Of a stretch of DNA of 60,503 nt, positions 17,738 through 25,880 are shown piece after piece (position 1 is the stretch's first letter; every line of letters starts with the position of its first letter). A model generated the notes under the pieces. The model was not told where the DNA came from, did not search any database, and saw nothing but the letters and a program-made list of their open reading frames with translations. The stretch is from NCBI RefSeq assembly GCF_008386495.1, contig NZ_VTHJ01000026.1:1-60503 (forward strand). Direction: 5' to 3'. The position numbers and the translations under genes are program-made. The DNA is from Streptomyces tailanensis (lineage in GTDB: Bacteria > Actinomycetota > Actinomycetes > Streptomycetales > Streptomycetaceae).

Positions 17738-18205
17738 GGGGCGCAGCTCCTCATGGGAGTAGTGATATGCACCCTACTTTTTCCCATTTACCCGATATTT
17801 ACCCTTCTTGTCAGTGATCAGATACTAGATCCTTTTATTCGGATCAATCTGATCGTCGGGCTGGAAGGTGTCGGTGCCTGACGCCCAGTGAGCGGGGATC
17901 GGGCTACCGCCCGGCGAGCCGGACGCTCTACCTCTGGTCCTGGGCACCCGTCTGACCGGAGAAAAATCTTGAGGGCCTATGCGTGACGCTCACCACATCC
18001 CTGTGGGCCGGCTTCAATGGTCGGCTGCCTCGCGCCAACGGGAGAGCGGTACTCGCTTGAGCTCCCAGGGCTCTGCGCTCTGACGGCAACCTTGTCGGCA
18101 ACGACGGCACACAGAGACCGTTGATCACGACCACCAACGAAGGCCCCGCGAAAGGACCGGGGCCGGTACGCTGTACCCGCTCCGCCCGTGGTGGGCCGGG
18201 GTCGA
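17738..18205. other. Intergenic region upstream of tRNA-Ser
   Basis: About 470 bp without a gene. An AT-rich stretch at 17770-17840 probably contains the promoter of the membrane-anchored gene. A hairpin of GGCCCCG/CGGGGCC arms at about 18141-18166 precedes the tRNA. Confidence 0.4.
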
Positions 18206-18292
18206 GGTGGGTTGCCCGAGCGGCCTAAGGGAACGGTCTTGAAAACCGTCGTGGCAGCGATGTCACCGTGGGTTCAAATCCCACACCCACCG
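18206..18292 (+). tRNA. tRNA-Ser(UGA)
   Basis: An 87-nt cloverleaf with acceptor arms GGTGGGT / ACCCACC plus discriminator G. The anticodon stem-loop is ACGGT-CTTGAAA-ACCGT with anticodon TGA at 18240-18242, and the long variable arm is typical of serine tRNAs. The 3' half (from 18237) is the attachment site of the integrated element, so the 3' end present here is supplied by the element. Confidence 0.95.
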
Positions 18293-18293
18293 C
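18237..18293 (+). repeat. attL: 57-bp att core within tRNA-Ser
   Basis: Identical over 57 bp to 32002-32058. It spans the anticodon loop to just beyond the tRNA 3' end. Mismatch at both outer borders defines its length. A third copy of the 3'-most 43 bp lies at 34774-34816. Confidence 0.92.
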
Positions 18294-18318
18294 CGCAGGT
18301 CAGAAGCTTGCAGGTCAG

Positions 18319-18350
18319 AAGGGGTGCCACTCTCCGGAGCGGCACCCCTT
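18319..18350. terminator. Hairpin between attL and int
   Basis: AAGGGGTGCC / GGCACCCCTT stem with a 12-nt loop. It may end both the tRNA transcript and the int transcript reading towards it. Confidence 0.6.
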
Positions 18351-18407
18351 CCGCATGCACCCTGTCTCACCCTGACTCGCCTGTATCCCACCTTTGGCCA
18401 GTGCGTA

Positions 18408-18425
18408 TGGGCCATCTGTGGGCCA
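18408..18425. promoter_or_regulatory. Left candidate integrase arm-type site
   Basis: TGGGCCATCTGTGGGCCA, two TGGGCCA repeats 11 bp apart. The same arrangement (TGGGCCATGTGTGGGCCA) occurs at 31911-31928 near attR. Matching paired repeats inside both ends of the element suggest binding sites for the integrase N-terminal domain. Confidence 0.5.
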
Positions 18426-18434
18426 GGAATCGCG

Positions 18435-19844
18435 CTACTCGTCGTCGGCCAGCCCCTTGGCGATCAGCCGGTTAGAGCGCCCTTGATCCCCCTTGAGAAT
18501 CTTGGCGTAGAACCGGTAGAGCACCGCGATGCTGTGCCCGGCCCGCGCCGCGACCTCTGCGGGGTCCACCCCCGACTTGATCCAGAGGGAGATGCCGGCG
18601 TGCCGTAGCGAGTAGGGCACTTCCGCGAGCGGGGAGGCCGCTTCCTTCTCGGACAGGGCTTTGGTGCGGGCAGCACTCCAGAGATCGCAGTACTCGGTGG
18701 AACGGACACGGCCGCTTCTGGCCGCACGGAAGAGCCGACCGTCCGGGGCCGTCCCGTGCATCGCGATGTGGTCGCGCAGCATCTTCACCAGGACCGGCGG
18801 AATTGGCACGGGACGCGTAGCCCCACGGGCCCGACGCTTGAGCCCGCGCGCTTCGTACGACGCGCCGTCGTCCGTCCAGCCGCCGCCCACTTCCGGACGG
18901 CTCTCCCCGAGTAGCAACTCCCCCCACTGATCTGCTGAGTCGGCGGTGTCCGGCGGCAACGTGCAGTCTGCACGCTTCAACGACACGATCTCGCCGGGGC
19001 GCATAGCGGCGTAGTACAGGCAGCCGAAGAACGCGGTCAGGTGCTCACCACGCGGCCCCGAGTCCCGTACGGCCTCGATGAGCGCTCGGGCCAGCATGGG
19101 ACCGGGCACGTACCGGAAATCGATCTCGTCGTCCGTCTCCGGTGGCTTCCAGTCGACGCGGGTGAGCGGGTTGGCGGACAACAGTCCCTTCTCTTCCACC
19201 GTGTACTTCAGGAAGTTGCTCAGGACCATGAGCTTTCGCCGCAAGGTGTTCTCAGCCGCCTTGCGGCCGTCCATTCGGCGGGAGAGCGCTTCCAGGGCGG
19301 GGCGGAGCAACTCCGGGTTTTCCAGGGCGTTCACCTGCATTGAGTGCTCCGAGAGCCACGTCAGGGCGGCACGGATGTCCGCCGGAGGTTCTTCGGCGAC
19401 GTGGCGAGCGACCAACTCTCCTTCGGGGCCTGGCACCGCGCGGAACGCCCACTGGTAGAGCGCTGCCCGCAGAGTCTTGCTCTTCGGCGCCCCTCGGGTC
19501 GACGTGACGAGAGCCGGGACCACGACCGCGAGCGATTCACCGATGCTGGCCCGGTGCTTCGCGGCGGCGCGCGGCCACTTCATGAGCGCATACGTGACGG
19601 CGTGCTCGTACCAGGTCGGGGAGTTGAGGGCGGCCAGTTCACGCGCGGGCAGACCGGTGGTCTCGTCGAACTGCTCGCGGTCGCGCAGCGCGGCCATGAG
19701 TTCGGAACGGCGGCCATCTGCCTGGGTCTTGAGCTTGAAGCTTCTGGAGTGGGGACGGCGACCGACGCGCCAACGCAGTTCGAAGGGCTTGGGTCGGCCG
19801 GACCGCTTGCGGATGGACCAGACGTCAACGTCGTACGTGAGCAT
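18435..19844 (-). CDS. int: AICE tyrosine recombinase (integrase)
   Basis: 469 residues starting MLTYDVDVWSIRKRSGR at 19844, with GGGAG five bases upstream; longer in-frame starts run into xis. It has an N-terminal arm-binding and SAM-like domain (about 1-210). The catalytic domain contains YYAAMRPGEIVSLKR (Arg about 281), YSLRHAGISLW (His/Arg about 413), ARAGHS (His) and VLYRFYAK (Tyr nucleophile about 445). It catalyses site-specific recombination between the tRNA attB and the element's attP. It lies immediately beside attL, as in other AICEs. A hairpin separates it from xis, possibly to keep its level below that of Xis. Confidence 0.92.
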   Translation of the reverse strand: MLTYDVDVWSIRKRSGRPKPFELRWRVGRRPHSRSFKLKTQADGRRSELMAALRDREQFDETTGLPARELAALNSPTWYEHAVTYALMKWPRAAAKHRASIGESLAVVVPALVTSTRGAPKSKTLRAALYQWAFRAVPGPEGELVARHVAEEPPADIRAALTWLSEHSMQVNALENPELLRPALEALSRRMDGRKAAENTLRRKLMVLSNFLKYTVEEKGLLSANPLTRVDWKPPETDDEIDFRYVPGPMLARALIEAVRDSGPRGEHLTAFFGCLYYAAMRPGEIVSLKRADCTLPPDTADSADQWGELLLGESRPEVGGGWTDDGASYEARGLKRRARGATRPVPIPPVLVKMLRDHIAMHGTAPDGRLFRAARSGRVRSTEYCDLWSAARTKALSEKEAASPLAEVPYSLRHAGISLWIKSGVDPAEVAARAGHSIAVLYRFYAKILKGDQGRSNRLIAKGLADDE

Positions 19845-19860
19845 GTGTCTCCCATGAGCG

Positions 19861-19886
19861 AGGGGGCCCGCCACAGCGGGCCCCCT
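19861..19886 (-). terminator. Hairpin between xis and int
   Basis: AGGGGGCCCGC / GCGGGCCCCCT perfect stem with a 4-nt loop in the 60-bp gap between xis and int. It could attenuate transcription into int. Confidence 0.6.
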
Positions 19887-19903
19887 CGGTGAGGTGGTGT
19901 GAA

Positions 19904-20092
19904 CTACGCGGCGCTCAGCTCGCAGCGGTCCCACCAGGCATCGAGGTCACGGCGGCTGACGCGGACTTGACCGTTGGGGAGCTTGCGGATGCGGGGCGCC
20001 TGCCCCCGGGCGCGCATGCGGTAGAAGGCGGCGCGACTCATGCCGATCTCTTCCAGGACTTCGCAGAGCTTGAGCATTTGTGGGCGTGCCAC
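19904..20092 (-). CDS. xis: Excisionase-type MerR-like HTH protein
   Basis: 62 residues. The sequence LCEVLEEIGMSRAAFYRMRA is a short winged-helix recognition segment, followed by RIRKLPNGQVRVSRRDLDAW. This is the standard pattern of HTH_17-type excisionases that sit next to AICE and phage integrases. It should bind the att arms, bend DNA and direct Int towards excision. Located just upstream of int in the same orientation. Copies of GCAGGTCAG near attL and near this gene are possible binding sites. Confidence 0.85.
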   Translation of the reverse strand: MARPQMLKLCEVLEEIGMSRAAFYRMRARGQAPRIRKLPNGQVRVSRRDLDAWWDRCELSAA

Positions 20093-20147
20093 GGTGCGAC
20101 TCCTTGCCGAAGCGTCGTGTCGGGGCTCTGGGCCCCTTCTGGGAAGT

Positions 20148-20349
20148 CCGCTACTTCCGCTACCGCCGCTACCGTGCAGGTCAGGGGCCTGTCGGAGGTA
20201 GCGGGAAGGGGTAGCGGTAGCGGATGGGTAGCGGTGGGGTAGCGGCTCGCGGCGGTGCTTGCCGCTACCCCGTTGGCGCAGGTCAGACCGCGTTTTCGGT
20301 GCCGGGTAGCGGAGGTAGCGGACTTTCCGGGGGTGGGGGGCAGTAGCGG
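20148..20349. repeat. Iteron cluster (TAGCGG), probable replication origin
   Basis: Twelve copies of TAGCGG on either strand in about 200 bp: minus-oriented at 20148, 20157, 20166 and 20262; plus-oriented at 20199, 20212, 20218, 20229, 20240, 20307, 20316 and 20344. Several are spaced 9 bp apart. They occupy the gap between xis and the DUF3631 gene and continue into its 3' end, encoding its repeated Pro-Leu tail. This is the best candidate for the element's origin. Confidence 0.6.
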
Positions 20350-21428
20350 GCCCACGCGTCCCGGAGATCGGCGGTGTAGTAGCCCTTGAGGACGCTCCCG
20401 GCGGTTTTGATATTGCGGGACGCGATGGGCTCGTTGTCGGCCGTCATGTACTCGGCGAGCGTCTTCGACAGGCGCCGGTTGTCGAGTGGCCTGCCGTGAA
20501 GGTCGGCCCACGGGGCGTCGTCCAGGGAGTTGAGCCGGTCCAGGATGGCGACGGTGGGCAGCCGGTCGATACCGACCATGACGTGGTCGCGGAGATCGGT
20601 CAGCAGTCGGATACCGACACTGCCCTTGTCGTTGGCCTTGGATGCGGTCACCAGCGTCACGCACGCGGCGCGGGCCCGGTCGGGCCAGTCGCCGCCGACC
20701 GCGTCGGCGATGGCGAGCAGGGGTTCCCATACGTCCGCCGGCCGGTCGGTGACTCCGTCTGGCATGTCGGGCCAGGCGCCCATGACGAACCCCCGGGCGT
20801 GCTCCGCCCACGCGGCGAGCCGGTCACGCAGGGCGTGGCCCTCCGCTTCGTGGACGCGGGCCCGGAAGGGTTCGATGCGCTCGTTTCGGGCCCGGCGGCG
20901 CATCCGGATCACGACCGAGCGAGTCATGATCGTGTCGGGCAGGTTGCCGAGTCCAGCGACAGCGACCCCCGCGTACGAGGGGAACGCCTGGACGGTTTGG
21001 TTGCCGCCGTCGCCGATGCACCGGTAGGTGACCCCGGTCCGGCGGTGCCCGGCGTTCAGGAAGCCGCGCAGTTCCTCGTTGTCTCCTGCCTTGGGGCCGA
21101 AGACCGTATCGATCTCGTCGAACAGGATCGTCGGTCGGCCGTTGGGGTTGGACACGGACCGGAACAGTGCGGCGGCGGACGCGTTGACGGCCGTCATGGG
21201 CTGTGGCACGAGGGTTTCCACGATCTCCAGCGCACGCGACTTCCCGGAGCCGGGTTCCGGGGAGAGGAAGGCGAGGCGGGGGGTGGAGTCGAAGCAGTCG
21301 AGTAGGTGGGCGTGGGCGTCCCACAGCGTGACGGCGACGTAGGCGGCTTCGGTGGGGAAGACGTTGAACCGGCGGTGGAAGGCTTCGACCTCGTTGAGCA
21401 GGGCCGCGCCGTCGATGGTGTCCGTCAT
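20283..21428 (-). CDS. DUF3631-type AAA protein of the AICE replication module
   Basis: 381 residues from ATG 21428, which overlaps the preceding stop as ATGA; this rules out the longer open frame. Walker A LSPEPGSGKSRALE (about residues 30-43) and Walker B TILFDEIDTVFG (about 80-91) mark a P-loop ATPase, followed by helical DUF3631 sequence with WADLHGRPLDNRRLSKTLAE. Such proteins accompany PrimPol genes in AICEs and plasmids and are thought to act as the replicative helicase or initiator. The C-terminus, PPPPESPLPPLPGTENAV, is encoded by the iteron cluster. Confidence 0.82.
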   Translation of the reverse strand: MTDTIDGAALLNEVEAFHRRFNVFPTEAAYVAVTLWDAHAHLLDCFDSTPRLAFLSPEPGSGKSRALEIVETLVPQPMTAVNASAAALFRSVSNPNGRPTILFDEIDTVFGPKAGDNEELRGFLNAGHRRTGVTYRCIGDGGNQTVQAFPSYAGVAVAGLGNLPDTIMTRSVVIRMRRRARNERIEPFRARVHEAEGHALRDRLAAWAEHARGFVMGAWPDMPDGVTDRPADVWEPLLAIADAVGGDWPDRARAACVTLVTASKANDKGSVGIRLLTDLRDHVMVGIDRLPTVAILDRLNSLDDAPWADLHGRPLDNRRLSKTLAEYMTADNEPIASRNIKTAGSVLKGYYTADLRDAWARYCPPPPESPLPPLPGTENAV

Positions 21429-21784
21429 GCTGCGGTCCTCCCTTCCTGCGGGTGGCGGAGCGGGCAGGCGTCGCGGTGGGCGGTGTGGTCGGTGATCAGG
21501 GCGAGCACGCGGCGGTGGCCGACGGCGCTGCGGTCCCGCCCGCACTGGCACTTCGAGGTGGCGGTGGGGGTCGCGCCGCGCGGCGCCACGATGTGCAGCC
21601 ACGCCACGGGGTACCGGCCGTCACCGACCGGCCGGTCAGAGCGAACAGCAGAGGGGACGCCCTTACGGGCGGCGCCTGTCGGCTCGCCCACGGCCGTGGG
21701 TGGTGCGGCCGGTTCGGCGGTGCGCGGCTGGTCGGGGGTGGGTGTGGTGCTTTTACCTGCGGGGCGGGGCCAGGGGGCGGTCAT
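21425..21784 (-). CDS. Small Cys/His-rich protein between PrimPol and DUF3631
   Basis: 119 residues starting MTAPWPRPAGKSTTPTPDQP. Its ATG overlaps the PrimPol stop (ATGA) and its TGA overlaps the next ATG, so all three genes are coupled. The first 60 residues are Pro/Ala-rich; the rest contains VAWLHIVAPRGATPTATSKC and then CGRDRSAVGHRRVLALITDH, ending HRDACPLRHPQEGRTAA. The three cysteines and nearby histidines suggest a small zinc-binding module. It probably assists replication. No named family recognised. Confidence 0.7.
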   Translation of the reverse strand: MTAPWPRPAGKSTTPTPDQPRTAEPAAPPTAVGEPTGAARKGVPSAVRSDRPVGDGRYPVAWLHIVAPRGATPTATSKCQCGRDRSAVGHRRVLALITDHTAHRDACPLRHPQEGRTAA

Positions 21785-22686
21785 GCCGTCCTCCGGGGCC
21801 AGGCGGTGCGGATGGAGTAGTCCAGGGCCTTGCGGATGGTGTTGCGGCACTCGGCCGGCGACAGTCCCGCCGACTCGCCCCCGCAGGTAAAAGCCGCTTC
21901 CACGTCGGCGCGGTCGAGGTCCCCCCACGCCACGAACCGGCCCACCGCCCGTACGGCGCGCAGCAGTTCGGCCTGCCGTCCGCCCTCGGACGTGGTGGCC
22001 ACGGCCGCGACTTCGCGTCGTAGGACGGCGGTGGCGTACCGGTCGGTGTCGCGGGTGAGTGTGGGCAGAATCGGCACTGTGGCGGGCCTCTGAGGGGCAG
22101 TCAGGGCCTTTTGGAGCCATTCGGGCAGGTTTGCAACGGGTTGGTCGTCCAGTGCGGTGTACGGGCCTTGTGGGGTGGTGCTGCCGGGGGCGACGACTTG
22201 GCCGCCCCATGCGCGGGTGTCGACCTTGGGCGTGAGCGTGCCAGTGGTGTTGGTGAACCGGACCCCGTCCGGGGCGGTGAAGTACAGGTGTTCGCCGCCG
22301 CTGGGGGTCCGGATGCGGCGGGTGGCGGGGACGGTCTGTCCGGCGCGCTCGCAGAGCGCTTGGAAGTTGGCGGCGCCGTCAGGCGTGCCCTCTTCGTCTG
22401 TGGGCTTGAGCGTGTCGAGGTCGACGACCAGCAGACCGGCGGGGCCGGTGGCGATGCCGACGTTGAACGGGCCCGAAGCCCAGCACCGTTCGATGCGGGC
22501 GGGGTCGGTGGTGGCGCGCTGTTCGAACGTGCGGTGGCCGCCGGTGCAGTCGCCGGTGTGGGGGCATCGGCGTTCGCCGTGCAGGGCGGGGACCTTGCTG
22601 CGGGGGCGCAGGGGGATGACAGGCCAGTCGCGGGCGGCGGCGTCCAGTGCCGCGCGTAGCAGCGCGGGGCGGGGGGCATAGGTCAT
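21781..22686 (-). CDS. Bifunctional DNA primase/polymerase (RepPP-type)
   Basis: 301 residues. The PrimPol domain (about 8-200) includes ALDAAARDWPVIPLRPRSK, a zinc-like RRCPHTGDCTGGH, the catalytic DxD in GLLVVDLDTLKP, TPSGGEHLYF and the late DTRAWGGQVVAPGS. These are the residues missing in the chromosomal PrimPol-like protein at 9549-10214. The C-terminal 100 residues are helical, with RAVGRFVAWGDLDRADVEAA. It probably primes and starts replication of the excised element. Coupled to the two downstream replication genes. Confidence 0.88.
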   Translation of the reverse strand: MTYAPRPALLRAALDAAARDWPVIPLRPRSKVPALHGERRCPHTGDCTGGHRTFEQRATTDPARIERCWASGPFNVGIATGPAGLLVVDLDTLKPTDEEGTPDGAANFQALCERAGQTVPATRRIRTPSGGEHLYFTAPDGVRFTNTTGTLTPKVDTRAWGGQVVAPGSTTPQGPYTALDDQPVANLPEWLQKALTAPQRPATVPILPTLTRDTDRYATAVLRREVAAVATTSEGGRQAELLRAVRAVGRFVAWGDLDRADVEAAFTCGGESAGLSPAECRNTIRKALDYSIRTAWPRRTA

Positions 22687-22776
22687 GCTGGGTGTCTCCA
22701 GTTCCTCGGTTGGGTGCTGGTTGGCAAGGGCGGCCCCGGATTCATTGGCGTGAGACGGGGGCCGCCCTTGGCGTAG

Positions 22777-23088
22777 CTAGGCGCCCTTGGAGCGGGCGAG
22801 GCGGAAGGTGATGCCGCCGACGCCGATCGGTCCGGCGGCGGTGGCGATGGCGGTGACAGCGTCGGCGGTGGCGTCGAGCAGCGTGCACAGCGCGACGACC
22901 AGGCCCCACGTGCCGAACGCGGCGGCCCCGGCGACGCCGAACGCGATCAGGACGCGGTGCCACGGGATGCTTGTGCTGTCGGCGGCCTGGACGACGATGA
23001 CGACCGGGGCCCCGGTGGCTTCGGCGCGGCGCCAGTCGTCGGCGGGTATGTGCGGGGCGATGATCCCCGGCGGGTCACGGTGCGACAT
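22777..23088 (-). CDS. Small two-helix membrane protein of the transfer region
   Basis: 103 residues starting MSHRDPPGIIAPHIPADDWR, preceded by AAGGGATTCCGC. It has two hydrophobic segments, VLIAFGVAGAAAFGTWGLVV and ATADAVTAIATAAGPIGVGG, and a basic C-terminus. It resembles the small Spd-type membrane proteins beside tra genes in Streptomyces plasmids, which help spread DNA along the recipient mycelium. Identity at family level is inferred mainly from context. Confidence 0.65.
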   Translation of the reverse strand: MSHRDPPGIIAPHIPADDWRRAEATGAPVVIVVQAADSTSIPWHRVLIAFGVAGAAAFGTWGLVVALCTLLDATADAVTAIATAAGPIGVGGITFRLARSKGA

Positions 23089-23100
23089 GCGGAATCCCTT

Positions 23101-23275
23101 CTCGCAGTCGTTCAGGGAGGCGGAAGCACCCCCTTGCGGGAGGCGTGTGGAGGGGGTTTCAGGGGTGCTGACCTGCACCCCTCCCTGCCTCCCTGGCTGA
23201 TCATTCGTGCAGGTCAGGTGCAGGGGGGCGGGTCAGGGAGGGGTTCAGGGAGTTCTCCCTGCCTCCCTGACCCGT
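23101..23275. repeat. CAGGGAGG repeat cluster beside tra, candidate clt
   Basis: At least six near-copies of CAGGGAGG/CCTCCCTG occur in about 170 bp (for example 23113, 23180, 23188, 23234 and the ctccctgcctccctga block at 23263-23273), some in inverted orientation. They fill the intergenic space just after the tra stop codon. TraB-type translocases recognise clusters of 8-bp repeats (clt/TRS) near tra in other Streptomyces elements, so this is a candidate transfer locus; it could also be a terminator structure. Confidence 0.45.
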
Positions 23276-23292
23276 CCGGGGTCGGCTCCCTC

Positions 23293-25410
23293 TCATTCGG
23301 CGGTGGAAGCGGAACCCGTCTCGTCGCGGTTGGCGAGGGCGCGGGTGAGGCGGTCGCGGCCGATGACCATGACGCCGTCGGACTTGTAGGGCTCGGCGCC
23401 GGTGCCGTCCAGGACGCGCTTGAGGTCGATGAACGACCACTTGCCGTAGGCGTCCTCGTTCGCCAGCGCGAGCCGCTTGAGGACGTCCTGTGTGCGCACC
23501 CGCGCCGCGTCGCCGACCACTCCGGCGATGTCGGCGAGCGGGTCACGGTCCTCGCCCCGCTCGATCACGTGCAGGGTGGTGACGCCGTCGCGCAGCGCCT
23601 TGGCCCGGTCGGTGAGGGCTTCGGCCGCATCGTCGTCGATGTAGTGCGTCCGGACGGTGATGGACGCCTGTCCGGCCGGGATGGCGATGCCGTCGGAGGC
23701 GACGACCAGCGTTCCCCGGTCCAGGCCGGGCCGCAGCATGTTCGGGGCCGCGCCGCCGTCGACGGCCTTGTCCCCGAGCGCCATGCGGGCCTGCGACTCG
23801 GTGCCGAGCGCGAGGGAGGCGCGGGTGTGGGCGCCCTCGCGGACGAGCTTGGGAAGGTTCTGGTCGGTGGGGTCCTGCGTCCCCTGCCACATCAGGACGT
23901 TCACCGCACGCCCCTGATTGTGGATCTTACGGACGGCCATGAAGTACCGGGACTTGGCCTTGGAGCCGCCATACGGGCGCTTGTCCTCGTCCACGGCCGG
24001 GCACATGAACGCCACCTGCGCCTCGTCGACCAGCACGATCAGCGGCGGGAACACGGTGCCGGGCGGGGCCTGGATACGGCGGTTCATCTCCTCCACCGCA
24101 CCCTCCACCATCTCGGTCACCTGGATCACGTGCTCATCCGTGGGGCCCTGGATCAAGGTGGTGGCCAGGCCGTCGAACATGGCCCAGTCACCCACGCCCT
24201 TGAGGTCGCCCATGAGGAACTGCACCGACTTGTCCAGCGCGACCCACAGCGCGAGGGAGCGCAGGGCGACGGTCTTGCCCTGGTTGGACAGACCGGTGAT
24301 GAGCAGGTGGCGCTGGTACAGGCTCAGGCTCGCGGCGTCGCCCCGCAGGTCCTGCCCCCACGGAGCGCGGCCCTTGGCGTAGTCGGCGGTCATCGTCTCG
24401 TCCGTGACCAGCGGAGACGGCCCGATCGGCTCGTCCAGCGCCCCGGAGTCGGCCACCCACAGCCGCACCGTCCGCGCGGCCTGCGGGATGGTGATGAACA
24501 CTTCGTGCTCGTGCCGGGTCAGGTTCTCCGCGAGCTTGCGCCGCCGGTTCTGCACCTCGATCGTCGACACCCCGGACGGCAAGGTCACGTCGACCTCGAT
24601 GCCGCATCCGGCGATCCGGATCGGACCGAGCATGGAGGCGCCGGCGTCCCCCATGTCCTTGATGGCGTTGCGCAGCGCCGGGACGCCGAGGTCGCGCAGG
24701 GCCTTGACGACGATGGACGGGGTGATCGGCTCCCCCTCGCCCGACCGGACGTTCGCGGGCAGCGCCCACTGAGGTGCGGCCTGCTGCTTACGGCCGACCG
24801 ACCATAGCGCGAGCAGCGCGAGGAACGGACCGATCGAGAGCGCCGGACCCCACACGACCTGGACGATCCGGATCAGCAGGGCGATGAAATCGATGGTGGC
24901 CGACAGCGGGGTGATGACGTCGCCGATGTCGCCGTTGTTGACGGCCATCACGACCCCGAGCGCGACCAGGACACCGATGCCCATGCCCGCACCGACGGCC
25001 ACGCCCTTGGCCGCTTCCACCGGGGAGTGCAACAGATCCATGCGCCGGTGGTGACGGGCGGCACGGAAGCGCTGCAGCCGCTCCTCCCACTCCTCCGCCG
25101 CTTCCAGGTTCCCCGCGGCTTCCGCCGCACGGATCATCCGCTCGTAGCGGGCCCCGGTCTTGCCGTCCCAGGTGCGGCGGGCCACGATCCGCCCGCCGTT
25201 GAACGTGTAGGACCCATGCCGGGCCACCGCCCGCACCGTCGCCCCGGTCCGCTCATGCGTGACCGCACGCTTCACCGCGCGACCCGAGCGCACCCACAGC
25301 GGCACGATCGGCGCCGGCGCGGGGTCGGGGACGACGGTCAGCACCGTCGGCGCCGTGCCGTCGGCCGGGGGGTCGGTGGGCTTGTGGAGGTGAACGATGT
25401 TCTCAGACAT
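23293..25410 (-). CDS. tra: FtsK/SpoIIIE-like conjugal DNA translocase (TraB/TraSA type)
   Basis: 705 residues from ATG 25410 (MSENIVHLHKPTDPPADG). Two membrane segments lie at about 140-165 and 185-210. The motor domain follows, with Walker A LITGLSNQGKTVALR (about 370) and Walker B LIVLVDEAQVAF (about 458), and a C-terminal winged-helix-like region with YGKWSFIDLKRVLDG. Proteins of this type form a hexameric pore and move double-stranded plasmid DNA between mycelia without a relaxase. No relaxase is present in this element. The C-terminal domain should read the clt repeats. Confidence 0.92.
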   Translation of the reverse strand: MSENIVHLHKPTDPPADGTAPTVLTVVPDPAPAPIVPLWVRSGRAVKRAVTHERTGATVRAVARHGSYTFNGGRIVARRTWDGKTGARYERMIRAAEAAGNLEAAEEWEERLQRFRAARHHRRMDLLHSPVEAAKGVAVGAGMGIGVLVALGVVMAVNNGDIGDVITPLSATIDFIALLIRIVQVVWGPALSIGPFLALLALWSVGRKQQAAPQWALPANVRSGEGEPITPSIVVKALRDLGVPALRNAIKDMGDAGASMLGPIRIAGCGIEVDVTLPSGVSTIEVQNRRRKLAENLTRHEHEVFITIPQAARTVRLWVADSGALDEPIGPSPLVTDETMTADYAKGRAPWGQDLRGDAASLSLYQRHLLITGLSNQGKTVALRSLALWVALDKSVQFLMGDLKGVGDWAMFDGLATTLIQGPTDEHVIQVTEMVEGAVEEMNRRIQAPPGTVFPPLIVLVDEAQVAFMCPAVDEDKRPYGGSKAKSRYFMAVRKIHNQGRAVNVLMWQGTQDPTDQNLPKLVREGAHTRASLALGTESQARMALGDKAVDGGAAPNMLRPGLDRGTLVVASDGIAIPAGQASITVRTHYIDDDAAEALTDRAKALRDGVTTLHVIERGEDRDPLADIAGVVGDAARVRTQDVLKRLALANEDAYGKWSFIDLKRVLDGTGAEPYKSDGVMVIGRDRLTRALANRDETGSASTAE

Positions 25411-25520
25411 GCTTGAACTGCTCCTGACTGCCCCCATCGGGGCGGGAGTTAAGTGGGAGTGCCGGGGTGGCCGTGTCCGTGGAAAGTCCCGGTCACCCCG
25501 GCGCGAGCGGTTGGGGCTGG

Positions 25521-25838
25521 TCAGAACCAGCCGGACTTTTTCTTGGCGGCCTTGGCGCGGGCGGCCTCGGTGATCAGGCGCTGACGCTCGCCGTGCAGCG
25601 CGGCCAGCTCCGCGTTCAGTCGCATCTCGGCGGCGGAGCCGATGGAGTCCATGCGGTCCTCGGCGCCGGTCGTGCTGCGGCCCTTGTGGACGCTGCGGGC
25701 GCCCTGGGCCATGGCGCGGGTCATCGACAGGCGTTCACGGCTGGTCAGCGGCCACCACTCGCCCCGCCGGACGGCTTCCAGCTTCTTCATGGTCCGCTGG
25801 ATCTCGCGGTCAAGGCGGCGTATGTCGGCGTTGCCCAT
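25521..25838 (-). CDS. Small charged helical protein of the AICE
   Basis: 105 residues, starting MGNADIRRLDREIQRTMKKL. Nearly all helical with strong heptad character (two coiled-coil halves around residues 5-20 and 65-95) and a basic C-terminus ending KAAKKKSGWF. It lies between tra and the PP-loop gene in the same orientation. No named family recognised; a structural partner for the transfer machinery is possible. Protein of this kind commonly sits beside tra in AICEs, from recollection. Confidence 0.6.
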   Translation of the reverse strand: MGNADIRRLDREIQRTMKKLEAVRRGEWWPLTSRERLSMTRAMAQGARSVHKGRSTTGAEDRMDSIGSAAEMRLNAELAALHGERQRLITEAARAKAAKKKSGWF

Positions 25839-25880
25839 CAGAGGTTTCTCCTTGGGGAGGGAAAGGACTGCGGGGGTTGC

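Noticed and set aside
20148..20349. CRISPR array
   Set aside because: Units are hexamers in both orientations with 3-30 bp spacing and no constant repeat/spacer structure.
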